Of a DNA stretch of 64,000 nucleotides, positions 8,299-16,497 are shown piece by piece. How positions within the stretch are numbered: position 1 is the stretch's first letter; each line of letters starts with the position of its first letter. The DNA is from DATKDP01 sp035546335 (GTDB lineage: Bacteria > Acidobacteriota > Thermoanaerobaculia > Gp7-AA8), in contig DATKDP010000083.1 of the NCBI GenBank assembly GCA_035546335.1, forward strand, positions 4,781-68,780. The letters are read 5' to 3'. The notes below the pieces were generated by a model. It was not told the origin of the DNA. It ran no database searches and worked only from the letters and a program-made list of their open reading frames with translations. Position numbers and translations under genes: made by a program.

Positions 8299-9390
8299 AT
8301 GACGAACGCACATCGAAAGAGAATCGAATCGGGCCTGCTGATCTTCGCGGCATGGACCGCGGCGGCGCCGGTCTATGCCACGCATCTCTATCTCTTTCAT
8401 ACGCTCCGCAACCAGCCGACCACATTTCTGTTTCAGCTCGCCGAGGCGTGTGCGCATTTCTGGGTGTGGGCGGCGCTGACGCCGCTGGTGCTTCGAACCG
8501 CACGTCGAATCGCGCCGGCTCGGATGCCATGGCCGAGGATCGTGGTGCTGCAGATCGCAGCGGCGATCGGGGTTGCGGCGCTTCAGCTCACGCTTCACGT
8601 GTTCGTCGATCAGACATTCATTCACCGCGATCTCGATCTCGCGATCCTGCCGGAGCGGTTCATGCGGACGTTCACCCGAACGTTTTATGCGAATCTTCTG
8701 ATCTACGCGCTGCTGGTGATCGGCAGCTGGATCCTGCAGGCGAAGACCGAGCGGGAAGTGCGGGCGGCGCATATGGAGGCGCAACTCACGCACGCGCAGA
8801 TGGACGCGTTGCGCAGCCGGCTCCAGCCGCATTTTCTGTTCAACGCACTGAATTCCATCGCCACACTCATACGCCACGACCCGGGCGCGGCGGAGATGAT
8901 GGTCACGCGGTTGGGCGATCTGCTGCGCAACGCGCTGTCGAGCGACGGCAGGCAGCTCGTTCCTCTCGCCGACGAGCTCGCACTCGTCGAGCGCTATCTC
9001 GACGTCGAAAGGGTGCGCTTCGAAGAGCGTCTCGGCGTCGACATCCGTGTTTCCGCGGGCCTGGAGACAGCACTCGTGCCTCCGTTCCTGCTCCAGCCGC
9101 TGGTCGAGAACGCGATTCGCCACGGCATCGGTGAACGGCGCGGCCCCTTGCGCATCGAGATCGAAGCCTCGCAGATCGATGGCACGCTGCGGCTGCGGGT
9201 GAGCGACGATGGCCGCGGGCTCGAGGCCGCCCGGAAGGAGGGGCTGGGGCTGTCGGCGACGCGGAACCGCCTGCGGCAGCTCTACGGCGACGCCTGTCGA
9301 TTCGACCTGCGTGATCGCTCGCCGCATGGGGTGGACGCGACCATCGAGATCCCGTTGCGCGAGGGCGTCGAGCCCGAGGTGTCCGGATGA
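8299..9390 (+). CDS. LytS/YehU-type sensor histidine kinase
   Basis: A 363-residue membrane kinase. Four hydrophobic segments (about residues 10-32, 48-66, 80-102, 130-147) form the sensor part, then a coiled linker leads to the His-kinase box LQPHFLFNALNSI with the phosphoacceptor H178. The ATPase domain has the N-box LVENAIRHGIGE and G-box DDGRGL. There is no extra cytoplasmic sensor such as PAS or GAF. The stop overlaps the start of the LytTR regulator as ATGA, so the pair is a translationally coupled two-component system. It is divergent from the molybdoenzyme operon, which makes that operon a possible target, though this is not shown. Confidence 0.93.
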   Translation: MTNAHRKRIESGLLIFAAWTAAAPVYATHLYLFHTLRNQPTTFLFQLAEACAHFWVWAALTPLVLRTARRIAPARMPWPRIVVLQIAAAIGVAALQLTLHVFVDQTFIHRDLDLAILPERFMRTFTRTFYANLLIYALLVIGSWILQAKTEREVRAAHMEAQLTHAQMDALRSRLQPHFLFNALNSIATLIRHDPGAAEMMVTRLGDLLRNALSSDGRQLVPLADELALVERYLDVERVRFEERLGVDIRVSAGLETALVPPFLLQPLVENAIRHGIGERRGPLRIEIEASQIDGTLRLRVSDDGRGLEAARKEGLGLSATRNRLRQLYGDACRFDLRDRSPHGVDATIEIPLREGVEPEVSG

Positions 9391-10148
9391 GCCGCATTTG
9401 CGCTCTGGTCGTCGACGACGAAAGACTGGCCCGGCAACGGATCCGCGACCTTCTTCGCGGCGAGTCCGACATCGACGTCGAAGAGGCGAAGGACGGCGTC
9501 GCTGCCATCGAGCGGCTGCGCCAGGAGAGGTTCGACCTGGCCTTTCTCGATGTCCAGATGCCGGAGAAGGATGGATTCGACGTTCTTCGGGAGACGGATC
9601 AGGAGAGGAGGCCTCTCGTCATTTTCGTGACAGCGTTCGAGCAGTATGCGGTGCGCGCCTTCGAGGCGAGAGCGATCGATTATCTCCTCAAGCCGGTCGA
9701 AGAGAGAAGGTTCCGCGAAGCGCTCCAGCGTGCACGGGAGGAGCTGGCGGACGAGTCGCGCGAAGATCGCCTGCGCCTTAAACTGCTGCTCGAGCAGATG
9801 CAGGAGAAATCAGAGACCATCGACCGGTTCCTGGTGCGAAAGAATCAGCGAATCGTTCTTCTCCCGGCAAGGCAGGTCCAGTGGATGAAGGCAGAAGGGA
9901 ACTACGTGAGGCTGCAAAGCCGCGGCGGCTCCTATCTGACGCGGGCGACGATCTCCGCTCTCGCGCGGTCGCTCGATCGCAAGCACTTCGCGCGCGTCCA
10001 CCGGTCGATCATCGTCAATCTCGACAGCGTTCGCGAGATCGCACAGCTCTTCCACGGCGAATACGAGATCGTGATGAAGGATGACGCTCGGCTTCCGCTG
10101 AGCCGCAGCTATCGCGATGCCCTTCTCCGAGGCCACCGGCTGGGGTGA
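9387..10148 (+). CDS. LytTR-family response regulator
   Basis: A 253-residue regulator. The receiver domain (1-120) has the acidic pair D10-D11, phosphoacceptor D55 in LAFLDVQMPEKDG and K102 in YLLKPVEE. The LytTR DNA-binding domain (about 150-250) has VQWMKAEGNYVRL, HFARVHRSIIVNLDSV and a closing RLPLSRSYRDALL. LytTR proteins bind paired direct repeats upstream of target genes. It partners the kinase at 8299-9390, whose gene it overlaps by 4 bp. Confidence 0.95.
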   Translation: MSRICALVVDDERLARQRIRDLLRGESDIDVEEAKDGVAAIERLRQERFDLAFLDVQMPEKDGFDVLRETDQERRPLVIFVTAFEQYAVRAFEARAIDYLLKPVEERRFREALQRAREELADESREDRLRLKLLLEQMQEKSETIDRFLVRKNQRIVLLPARQVQWMKAEGNYVRLQSRGGSYLTRATISALARSLDRKHFARVHRSIIVNLDSVREIAQLFHGEYEIVMKDDARLPLSRSYRDALLRGHRLG

Positions 10149-10151
10149 TGA

Positions 10152-10751
10152 TCACGCCATCGGCCGCGCGAGGACCATCAGCAATCCCTTCTCCCGCCAG
10201 ACGCTGACCCGCAGGCCGTCCACATCATGATCTCCGTCCCGGAGGCGGGCGAGCCTCGCAACCGGCCGCGCCTGATACAGAGTGCACGGCTCCCCTTTCG
10301 GATCGACGTAGAGGATCTGCGCGGCGATGACTCCCTCGAGCGTCGTGTAGCGCGCGCCGACGAGATGCATGTTCATCGCCGCCATCATCTCCGGCTCGAT
10401 CGGAGTGAAGTCGAGGCTCTTCATCGCCTCGCGCAGCTCGGCCGTGCGGGAGGCGCGAAACTCCAGCTCCTGACGCTCGTTGTGACCGAGTGCGGCCTGC
10501 TGCGCGACCATTTCGGTGATCCGCTGAGGCGACTCGGGAGCGGCGGTTCGCAAAACCGCGAGCCACAGCGCGGCCGTCGTGACGCCGATCACGAACCCGG
10601 CGGCGATTGCCGTCCTGACCCACCACCAGCGCGAGCCGCGCGCGGTCACGCCGGCCCGCACCGTCGCCTTCAGGCGAGCGCGCGCCTCGTCCGAGAGCCG
10701 GTGGCCCTCGTAATATTCACGAATCTGATCGTCGATTCTCCGCGGCTTCAT
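10152..10751 (-). CDS. putative anti-sigma factor, single-pass membrane protein
   Basis: A 199-residue protein with an N-terminal cytoplasmic helical segment (residues 1-43), one membrane span (about 46-67, WWVRTAIAAGFVIGVTTAALW) and a ~130-residue extracytoplasmic domain. Its start overlaps the stop of the ECF sigma gene as ATGA, the classical sigma/anti-sigma arrangement. The cytoplasmic part lacks the zinc anti-sigma HxxxCxxC motif, so it would be a non-zinc type. The call rests mostly on gene order and topology. It ends 3 bp from the convergent LytTR gene. Confidence 0.7.
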   Translation of the reverse strand: MKPRRIDDQIREYYEGHRLSDEARARLKATVRAGVTARGSRWWWVRTAIAAGFVIGVTTAALWLAVLRTAAPESPQRITEMVAQQAALGHNERQELEFRASRTAELREAMKSLDFTPIEPEMMAAMNMHLVGARYTTLEGVIAAQILYVDPKGEPCTLYQARPVARLARLRDGDHDVDGLRVSVWREKGLLMVLARPMA

Positions 10752-11272
10752 CGAGGCACCCCATCATTTCCAACGAGCAGTTCGCGCAACTTCTTCTTCG
10801 CGCGATGCAACAGGCTCAGGATCGTCCCTCGGGGACGATCCGTCATCCTTCCAATCTCCTCGGCGGTGTAGCCCTCGACGACCGCGAGAAAGAGCGCCTC
10901 GCGCTCTTCGGTCCGAAGTGTTCCGAGCGCCCGCTCGAGCATTCCCGTTTCGAGCACATCCGCTGCTTCCCAGCTGAAATCCACCGGCTCGACAGCGAAT
11001 TCGTCGTCGCGCTCGAGCGCGAGGAAGAGGACCTTCCTGCCACGACGATAGCCATCGATGAATCGGTTGCGAACCGTGGCGAAGAAGTACGACCGCTCCC
11101 ACGAAGCTCCGGAGGCGAGCATCGCCAGCGAGGCGTCCTGCACGAGATCCTCGGCTCGAGCGGCGTCGTGCGTCAGCGACCGTGCGTAGCGATAGCCGGC
11201 GTCGAGCAGGTCATCGATGCCTTCGGGAAGCTCGCGCGGAGCAGGGGCCAGATGGAGCTCGGGTTTGGACAT
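10748..11272 (-). CDS. ECF-type RNA polymerase sigma factor
   Basis: A 174-residue sigma-70 family protein with region 2 (AGYRYARSLTHDAARAEDLVQDASL, then FFATVRNRFIDGYRRGRK) and region 4 (LGTLRTEEREALFLAVVEG, YTAEEIGRMTDRPRGTILSLLHRAKKKLRELL). No extra C-terminal domain is present. I use the ATG at 11272 (MSKPELHLAP); the in-frame codon at 11329 adds 19 residues unlike the family. It is coupled to the putative anti-sigma gene downstream, so its activity is probably held in check at the membrane. Confidence 0.92.
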   Translation of the reverse strand: MSKPELHLAPAPRELPEGIDDLLDAGYRYARSLTHDAARAEDLVQDASLAMLASGASWERSYFFATVRNRFIDGYRRGRKVLFLALERDDEFAVEPVDFSWEAADVLETGMLERALGTLRTEEREALFLAVVEGYTAEEIGRMTDRPRGTILSLLHRAKKKLRELLVGNDGVPR

Positions 11273-11344
11273 CCGCTTTCTCGAACAACGAACGGCGACG
11301 CAATCTGATTGCGCCCGGGACTGCGCCAACGCATTCTCGCGCAG

Positions 11345-11725
11345 CTACTTCGCCTTGACCTTCAGATCGTAGGGGCGAGCCTTTCCGTCGATGTCGTGGA
11401 CGATCGCCTGCGTGGTGACGAATCCACCCCCCTTCGGGAGGACCAGGAAATCGAGATCGACCGACCTCCCGAACTGGTCCGTGAAGCGGGAGCAGCTCAC
11501 CAGAAACGATCCTTCGCGCCGCACCTCGTCGTGGATCTCGCTGAAGCGGAGCGCCAGTAGCCTGCTCTCCAGCGGATCGTATAAATAGTACGTTCCACCC
11601 ACCATCTGACCGGCGACGAAACCGTGCATCGACTGCCGTGCCGCCTTCGTCGACGCATCCTCGGCAAGCAGTGTGATCGGAAGTGCGAGGAGAGCGAAAA
11701 GAACGACTCGATGGATGTTGGTCAT
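11345..11725 (-). CDS. secreted protein of unknown function, 126 aa
   Basis: It begins with a clear Sec signal peptide (MTNIHRVVLFALLALPITLLA, cut near residue 21) and continues as a small beta-rich domain with motifs GFVAGQMVGGTYYLYDP and GRSVDLDFLVLPK. The ATG at 11725 is preceded by AAAGGAG 6 bases away. I do not recognise the family. It lies upstream of the sigma/anti-sigma genes on the same strand (72 bp gap), so it may be co-expressed with them. Confidence 0.72.
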   Translation of the reverse strand: MTNIHRVVLFALLALPITLLAEDASTKAARQSMHGFVAGQMVGGTYYLYDPLESRLLALRFSEIHDEVRREGSFLVSCSRFTDQFGRSVDLDFLVLPKGGGFVTTQAIVHDIDGKARPYDLKVKAK

Positions 11726-11871
11726 GGCGACTCCTTTCAGCAGGAATGACGATCCGCACGGGGGATCGATTGCAGCGTGCTGCAACGCATTCGTTACGGT
11801 GCTTGCGCGCAATCAGACACTCTCCCCGATCGTAGGACATTCAGCACCCATGAGGTGCGAAGGAGGAAGAC

Positions 11872-12678
11872 ATGGCTGAAACGACACCAGTGAGCCCGAG
11901 GGGAATCAACTGGAGCTCGGCTCTGATCGCCGGTCTGGTTGCGACCGCCGCGATCACCATGACGCTGGCGCTCTTCGGGACAAACATCATGAAAATGCTC
12001 GGCTCGACGATGCTCGGCGAGGAGGCGAGCGCCGCCGCGCAGTACACAGTCGGAGGAATGCTTCACCTGACGGTCGGGCTCGTCTACGGCATCCTGTTCG
12101 CCTGGCTCTTCGGACCGGTTGCCATCTGGAACCGGCTCCTGAAGGGAATCGTCTATGGTCTCGCCGTCACGGCCGTTGCCCTCGCCACGATGCCGGTGAT
12201 GATGGCGATGATGGGAGGCGGCGGAGCGGCCAATCCATGCGCGGCGAGCAACCCATGTACGGCAGCCGGAAATCCCTCCATGCAGCAGGGGGCGATGTCC
12301 GGTGGTGCCGTCTCCGCCGGCAATCCATGCGCCCCTGGGGCTTCCAACCCGTGCGCCCCGGACGCTTCGAATCCGTGCGCTCCCTCGACCACGGCTGAAA
12401 ATCCGTGCGCCGCGGAACCATCCAATCCCTGTCAGCCGCCTGCCGCCGCGGCGAATCCGTGCAACCCATGCAAGGAGGCCCATGCCGCGAATCCGTGTAA
12501 CCCGTGCGGAGCGGCCAATGCACCGAAAACGGCCGGAAACGCCTGTGGCGCAGGTGCAGGGAATCCATGCAATCCCTGCGGAGGCTCAGGAGGTCCGTTC
12601 GATGGCATGATCAGCCTGATCAATCACCTCGTCTACGCCCTCGGCCTCGCCTTCGCCTATCGCCCGCGGAGTCTGTAA
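11872..12678 (+). CDS. membrane protein with thirteen Asn-Pro-Cys repeats
   Basis: A 268-residue protein. Three membrane helices (about 18-38, 60-83, 88-113) are followed by a low-complexity loop (about 118-237), then a last hydrophobic segment (about 242-262). The loop has 13 NPC triplets, three of them doubled as NPCNPC, plus variants NPS and NAC; spacers are Ala, Gly, Ser and Pro. That gives about 14 regularly spaced cysteines in one loop, well suited to binding soft metals such as Cu(I) or to disulfide exchange; this is inference from composition. RBS GAAGGAGG sits just before ATG 11872. Its stop and the next gene's start share a base (TAATG), so it is translationally coupled to the FGE-like gene. 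Confidence 0.8.
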   Translation: MAETTPVSPRGINWSSALIAGLVATAAITMTLALFGTNIMKMLGSTMLGEEASAAAQYTVGGMLHLTVGLVYGILFAWLFGPVAIWNRLLKGIVYGLAVTAVALATMPVMMAMMGGGGAANPCAASNPCTAAGNPSMQQGAMSGGAVSAGNPCAPGASNPCAPDASNPCAPSTTAENPCAAEPSNPCQPPAAAANPCNPCKEAHAANPCNPCGAANAPKTAGNACGAGAGNPCNPCGGSGGPFDGMISLINHLVYALGLAFAYRPRSL

Positions 12679-13622
12679 TGCAGCTCGGTCCCGCCATCCG
12701 CATCGCCCTTGCCGTCGCCGGTACGGTGGTGGCTCTCGGCGCGACTGGCTACTGGATGGAGCGGCAATCCACGCCGCTGCACGAGCCGGGAATCCCCTGG
12801 GGTGGCGGCGAGAGCCCTCTCGCGACGCTCGAAGGCGAGATGGTCCTCGTGCGCGGCGGCACCTACCGCATCGGAGACGAAAGCGGTCACGCCTCGGGAG
12901 ACGCTCCGATTCGGGAAGTATCACTCCGCCCCTTCTACATCGACCGGCACGAGGTGACGAACCGGCAGTACGCCCGGTTCGTCGCCGCGACCGGATACGT
13001 CACGACTGCCGAGCGTCAGGGCGGTGGATGGGTCTACCGCTCCGGCTCGTCCGACTGGGAGTACGTTGGGAGAGCGCACTGGCGTCAGCCGCTCGGTCCA
13101 GGAAGCACGATCGAGGCAGCACTCGATCACCCGGTAGTCCTCGTCTCATGGGACGACGCGCTCGCTTACGCGGAGTGGGCAGGGCGGAGGCTGCCGAGCG
13201 AGGCCGAATGGGAGGTCGCGGCGCGTGGTGCGGTTTCGGCCGGAAGCGCCGCCGCCCATCGCAACCCCGCGGAGGACGGTTCGGCGAACGTGTGGCAGGG
13301 ACAGTGGCCGAGGAAGAACGATCTGAAGGACGACTTCTTTTATACGGCTCCGGCAGGATCGTTCGCACCGAATGAGCTCGATCTGTACGACATGATCGGC
13401 AACGTCTGGGAATGGACAGCCGACCCGTACGAGCCGGCAGATCCCTCAGGGGAGCTCCGGGTGGCCCGAGGAGCGTCGTGGTTCTGCTCGCCGAACTACT
13501 GCGGCGCGTATCGACCCGGTTTCCGCGGCAAGAGCCCCGCATCCCACGCCTTCAACAACGTCGGCTTCCGTTGCGCCCGCGACGCGGATCCGGCTCGCGA
13601 TTTTCAGCAACCGGTGATCTGA
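12678..13622 (+). CDS. formylglycine-generating-enzyme-like protein (SUMF1/FGE-sulfatase domain)
   Basis: A 314-residue protein: an N-terminal membrane anchor (residues 6-26), then one FGE-sulfatase domain. It has EMVLVRGGTYRIGDE, FYIDRHEVTNRQYARF, VSWDDALAYAEWAGRRLPSEAEWE, IGNVWEWTADPY and NNVGFRC. Many SUMF1-like proteins lack the active-site cysteines, but here a GASWFCSPNYCGAYRPG segment supplies C270 and C275. These align with the two copper-binding catalytic cysteines of true aerobic FGEs, which convert a sulfatase Cys to formylglycine. It is coupled to the Cys-rich membrane protein upstream. No sulfatase gene is in the window. Location would be periplasmic, anchored. Confidence 0.82.
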   Translation: MQLGPAIRIALAVAGTVVALGATGYWMERQSTPLHEPGIPWGGGESPLATLEGEMVLVRGGTYRIGDESGHASGDAPIREVSLRPFYIDRHEVTNRQYARFVAATGYVTTAERQGGGWVYRSGSSDWEYVGRAHWRQPLGPGSTIEAALDHPVVLVSWDDALAYAEWAGRRLPSEAEWEVAARGAVSAGSAAAHRNPAEDGSANVWQGQWPRKNDLKDDFFYTAPAGSFAPNELDLYDMIGNVWEWTADPYEPADPSGELRVARGASWFCSPNYCGAYRPGFRGKSPASHAFNNVGFRCARDADPARDFQQPVI

Positions 13623-13631
13623 GCCTCGAGT

Positions 13632-13655
13632 GGCCGAAGATTCCGATCTTTGGCC
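13632..13655. repeat. palindromic repeat, copy 3 (possible terminator of the FGE gene)
   Basis: The same 24-nt element with one G-T wobble (right arm ATCTTTGGCC), extended by flanking GT...AC to a 12-bp stem. It sits 10 bases after the FGE stop, placed as a transcription terminator would be, but has no T-tract. Confidence 0.8.
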
Positions 13656-13686
13656 ACGTGGGCGCGGCAGAGATCGACGAAAGCCT

Positions 13687-13930
13687 GCACCAGACGCGGT
13701 AACGATCCGACGTGTGCGCCGGTGACGTGATTGAAGGATCGAGATTCACGAAGACCGTCTCTGCGCTGATCGGCCGTTTCGCGGCAGCGTCAAACGCGGC
13801 GCTGCGCGATTTTTCCTCGACCAGGGCGAGCCAGGAGGTCGCTCGCGCAGCACGATAGACGCATTCCGGCGTCACGGGCGTATCGTCAGGAAGCGAGGCG
13901 CGCAGCAGCGCTTCGTATCCGTACACGACA
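13687..13930 (-). pseudogene. EAL-domain (c-di-GMP phosphodiesterase) fragment
   Basis: The minus strand encodes VVYGYEALLRASLPDD, then an Arg/Ala-rich helix and VFVNLDPSITSP. These are the first ~80 residues of an EAL domain (the EALLR signature and the N of VNLDP). The remaining catalytic half is missing, and the frame runs out into a palindromic repeat. Part of a cluster of gene fragments at 13.6-16.5 kb. Confidence 0.65.
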
Positions 13931-13989
13931 CTCGATCCGAGCTCGACCACGTTGCCGCGTACGAGGCGGTGAAGGTCGTGCGGAACCTG

Positions 13990-14251
13990 CTCTTCCCCGT
14001 CGTGGAACTGTTCGCCGTGCTCGACGCCGATTTCGTTCCTGCTCCGAACACGCTCCTGCGCATGGTACCGGCATTCGCAGATCCCAACGCCGGCATGGTG
14101 CAGGCACGGTGGACGCACCTGAACCGCGACGATGCGCTGACGCGCGCGCATCTACCTCGACGCGCACTTCGCGATCGAATCATCGACGCGCTTCGCGGCT
14201 GGCCGTTTTTTCGGCGGCGGAATGAAGGGCGTCATGGACATGTTGCGCTGA
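13990..14251 (+). pseudogene. glycosyltransferase family 2 fragment with frameshift
   Basis: It encodes FAVLDADFVPAPNTLLRMVP and GMVQARWTHLNRD, the DxD and acceptor-side segments of a cellulose-synthase-like GT2. Near 14146 the frame shifts by +1, after which IYLDAHFAIESS, also GT2, is read to a stop at 14251. The N-terminal nucleotide-binding part and the membrane C-terminus are both gone, so this is an internal fragment with an indel. Confidence 0.65.
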
Positions 14252-14255
14252 GAAG

Positions 14256-14543
14256 ATGGACAAGAACGAGTGGAAGGTCGGCGCTGCGAAACAGCGTTTC
14301 TCGGAGGTCCTCCGACGGAGTGAAGAAAAGCCTCAACTGATTTACCGGAGGGATGAGCTCGTCGCGGCGGTGATTCACGTCGAAGACGAAACCGAGGTTC
14401 CGGGAATCGGAGGACGCTCGATCGGGGACCGTTTCGCCGAGGCGCGCGAGATCTTTCGGCGGGAGAGCTACCGGCTGCCCGCGTCGAAAAGGCGAAGCCG
14501 GAAAGATGGATTTTCGAGCGTGATCGATGACCTGGCTGGTTGA
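14256..14543 (+). CDS. Phd/YefM-type antitoxin
   Basis: A 95-residue antitoxin. The N-terminal Phd fold reads WKVGAAKQRFSEVLRRSEEKPQLIYRRDE, ending in a VAAVIHVED strand. The C-terminal tail (about 60-95), rich in Arg, Lys and Ser, is the expected toxin-neutralising part. It overlaps the toxin gene by 17 bases, normal for type II modules that repress their own promoter. It is intact, in contrast to the fragments on both sides. Confidence 0.85.
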   Translation: MDKNEWKVGAAKQRFSEVLRRSEEKPQLIYRRDELVAAVIHVEDETEVPGIGGRSIGDRFAEAREIFRRESYRLPASKRRSRKDGFSSVIDDLAG

Positions 14544-14922
14544 CACGAACGTCATCAGCGAGCTCGTGCGCCCGCGCCCGAATCGCGGCGTGATGGATTG
14601 GGCGGATACGGTCGGCCGGATCTCGCTGAGTGTGGTCAGCTACGAAGAAATCATGTACGGCCTCACCTGGAAGCCGAAGGCGTCCATCCGGAAATGGTTC
14701 GAGCAATTCGTGAACGAGGCTTGTGAGCTGCTACCGATCAGCGCAGCGATCGCGGAGCGGGCGGGACGTTCGAGGGGACGCCTGAAAGCGGCGGGCGTCA
14801 CGAGAACGCAGGCCGACATGCTGATCGCGGCGACGGCGCATGTTCACCGGCTCACGCTCGTCACGCGGAACGTCGCTGACTTCGACGGGTGTGAGGTTCG
14901 CCTCCTGAACCCGTTCACCTGA
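14527..14922 (+). CDS. PIN-domain toxin (VapC/FitB-like)
   Basis: A 131-residue PIN ribonuclease with all acidic residues in place: D6 of VDTNVISELVRP, E41 or E42 of SYEEIMYG, D99 of TQADMLIAATA, and the final TRNVADFDG. Such toxins cleave tRNA or rRNA until neutralised. It is cognate to the Phd-type antitoxin just upstream. A small conserved ORF (14950) follows 27 bp later. Confidence 0.9.
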   Translation: MTWLVDTNVISELVRPRPNRGVMDWADTVGRISLSVVSYEEIMYGLTWKPKASIRKWFEQFVNEACELLPISAAIAERAGRSRGRLKAAGVTRTQADMLIAATAHVHRLTLVTRNVADFDGCEVRLLNPFT

Positions 14923-14949
14923 CAGGCGAACCGGGAGGGTCATGGAGGG

Positions 14950-15153
14950 TTGAAATTGGGCACCGCGAAACAGTGGGAAGATCCGATCGTCGCGGAAACG
15001 CATGCCGCGCGGCAGGAGCTGATCGAGGAGGTCGGCAACGACGTCGATGCGCTGTTCGGCTATCTCATGCAGCGTGAGGGCTCGCATCCCGACAAGGTGG
15101 TCGACCTCCCGCCTCGCCGCGTTCCAGCAACCGCCGCGAACAGGACTCCATGA
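14950..15153 (+). CDS. small hypothetical protein, 67 aa
   Basis: It starts at a TTG preceded by GGAGGG (14944-14949). The protein has EDPIVAETHAARQELIEEVG, a helical middle, and a terminal DLPPRR motif, a pattern I associate with small proteins linked to PIN toxin loci. The family has no known activity that I can name. It continues the toxin-antitoxin transcription unit. Confidence 0.6.
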   Translation: MKLGTAKQWEDPIVAETHAARQELIEEVGNDVDALFGYLMQREGSHPDKVVDLPPRRVPATAANRTP

Positions 15154-15169
15154 CGGGTTGACGCGAGCT

Positions 15170-15511
15170 TCATGCCTCGTTGTTCGGCAGAAATTGTGAA
15201 AACAGCGCGCGCCGCATCGCCTGCGCATCTTCGGCAGCGGGATTGTCCGCCGCGATGACGACTTCGAACGATGGCCCGAGGGCGAAGGCCGCTCCGCTCA
15301 GCAGGTGCGGACTGGTGCTCGGCGATTGATGCACTTGGCCGGAGATCGCTCGTACGAGCTTGTCGGCTTTTGATTCGAGCTCGGTGTCGCCCGTCATTCG
15401 GGCGATGCGCAACAGATTGAGGAACTGAACCGAATTTCCCGAGGGGACCGCGCCGTCGTAAACCTCCTTCGGCCGCGCCAGCTGTGAGCGGTTCGCGAGG
15501 GACCAGAACGC
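15170..15511 (-). pseudogene. C-terminal fragment of a DUF255/YyaL-type thioredoxin-domain protein
   Basis: The frame reads ARPKEVYDGAVPSGNSV, LLRIARMTGDTELESKAD and FALGPSFEVVIA, ending at a natural stop. This is the last ~110 residues of the ~700-residue family. Upstream of about 15511 the sequence abruptly becomes part of an unrelated gene on the other strand, so the rest was lost at a rearrangement junction. Confidence 0.75.
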
Positions 15512-15529
15512 AGGGATCCTCGCCTGAGC

Positions 15530-16210
15530 AATGAATGGAGACGGCAATTCATCCGGACATTTCTGGAACGAGACCTTCCGGCTCTGGGGATCGGAATCGC
15601 GTCGGAAACGATGCGCCGGTTCTGGCAGATGCTGGCGCACTATCATGCGCAAGTCTGGAACGGTGCAGAGTTCGCACGGGCCTTTGGAGTTTCTGCTCCC
15701 ACCGTTCGGCACTACCTCGATCTGCTGACGGGAGCCTTCGCCGTTCGTCAGCTCCAGCCGTGGCACGAGAACATCTCGAAACGGCAGGTGCGCGCACCCA
15801 AAGTCTATTTGTCCGACAGCGGCGTCCTTCATACGCTTCTCGATGTCGAGTCGGCACACGATCTTCTCGGTCATCCGAAAGTCGGCGCGTCGTGGGAGGG
15901 ATTCATCATCGAGCAAATCATCGCCGAGCTTTCCCTCGAGGAGGAGCAACGCTACTTCTGGGCGACGCACGCGGGCGCCGAGCTCGATCTTTTCGTCCCG
16001 GGGAGGAGACGCCTCGGTTTCGAGATCAAGAGGACGGACGCTCCGGAAGTCTCGCACTCGATGCGCATCGCTCGGACGGATTTAGAGCTGGACGAGCTGA
16101 TCGTCGTTCACGCGGGAACGGCACTCCTATCCACTGACCGAGGGCATTCGCGCCGTCTCCGCGCAACGGATCGGAGAAGGGCTCCGAGCGCATGCGTCAT
16201 GACATCGTGA
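15530..16210 (+). pseudogene. C-terminal half of an AAA_14/DUF4143 ATP-binding protein
   Basis: Homology starts at WRRQFIRTFLERDLPALGIG and runs through a winged-helix segment (FGVSAPTVRHYLDLLTGAF) and the DUF4143 nuclease-like end (VYLSDSGVLHTLL, KVGASWEGFIIEQ, AELDLFVPG, FEIKRTDAP). The N-terminal ATPase with its Walker A and B motifs is missing, as the neighbour fragment on the opposite strand begins at about the same point. An internal ATG at 15611 could still give a 199-residue protein without ATPase. Confidence 0.75.
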
Positions 16211-16305
16211 CACTTCAGGAGTGGCGAGCGAGACAAACCAAAGATCCGGAGATGACCGCGGCCTGTACCATGAGAGCTCGCATCTCCTTTCTCACACACG
16301 CTCGA

Positions 16306-16476
16306 TCAATCGAGCTCGGCTTCGAGCTCGACGCCCAGCCCGAGGGCGATCCGGTTGACGAAATTGAAGTACGCCGTCACGGCGGCTGCCGCGTGAATCC
16401 CCTCGTCACCCAGGCCGGCGTTCTTCAGCTTCGAGATCTGTCTCTCCGTGCGGCACTCGACGCCGTGAAGTAGCAC
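16306..16476 (-). pseudogene. AhpD-like (carboxymuconolactone decarboxylase) C-terminal fragment
   Basis: The minus frame reads GLGDEGIHAAAAVTAYFNFV and NRIALGLGVELEAELD before its stop, the tail of the peroxidase-related AhpD family. The CxxC active-site half is absent. A GTG at 16476 could open a 56-residue peptide, but it would be inactive. Confidence 0.55.
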
Positions 16477-16497
16477 AAGGCGTCCGAGGCGACTTCA

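Noticed and set aside
12678..13622. EgtB or SenA-type enzyme instead of FGE
   Set aside because: There is no DinB-like N-terminal domain with the three iron-binding histidines; it has a membrane anchor and the FGE cysteine pair instead.
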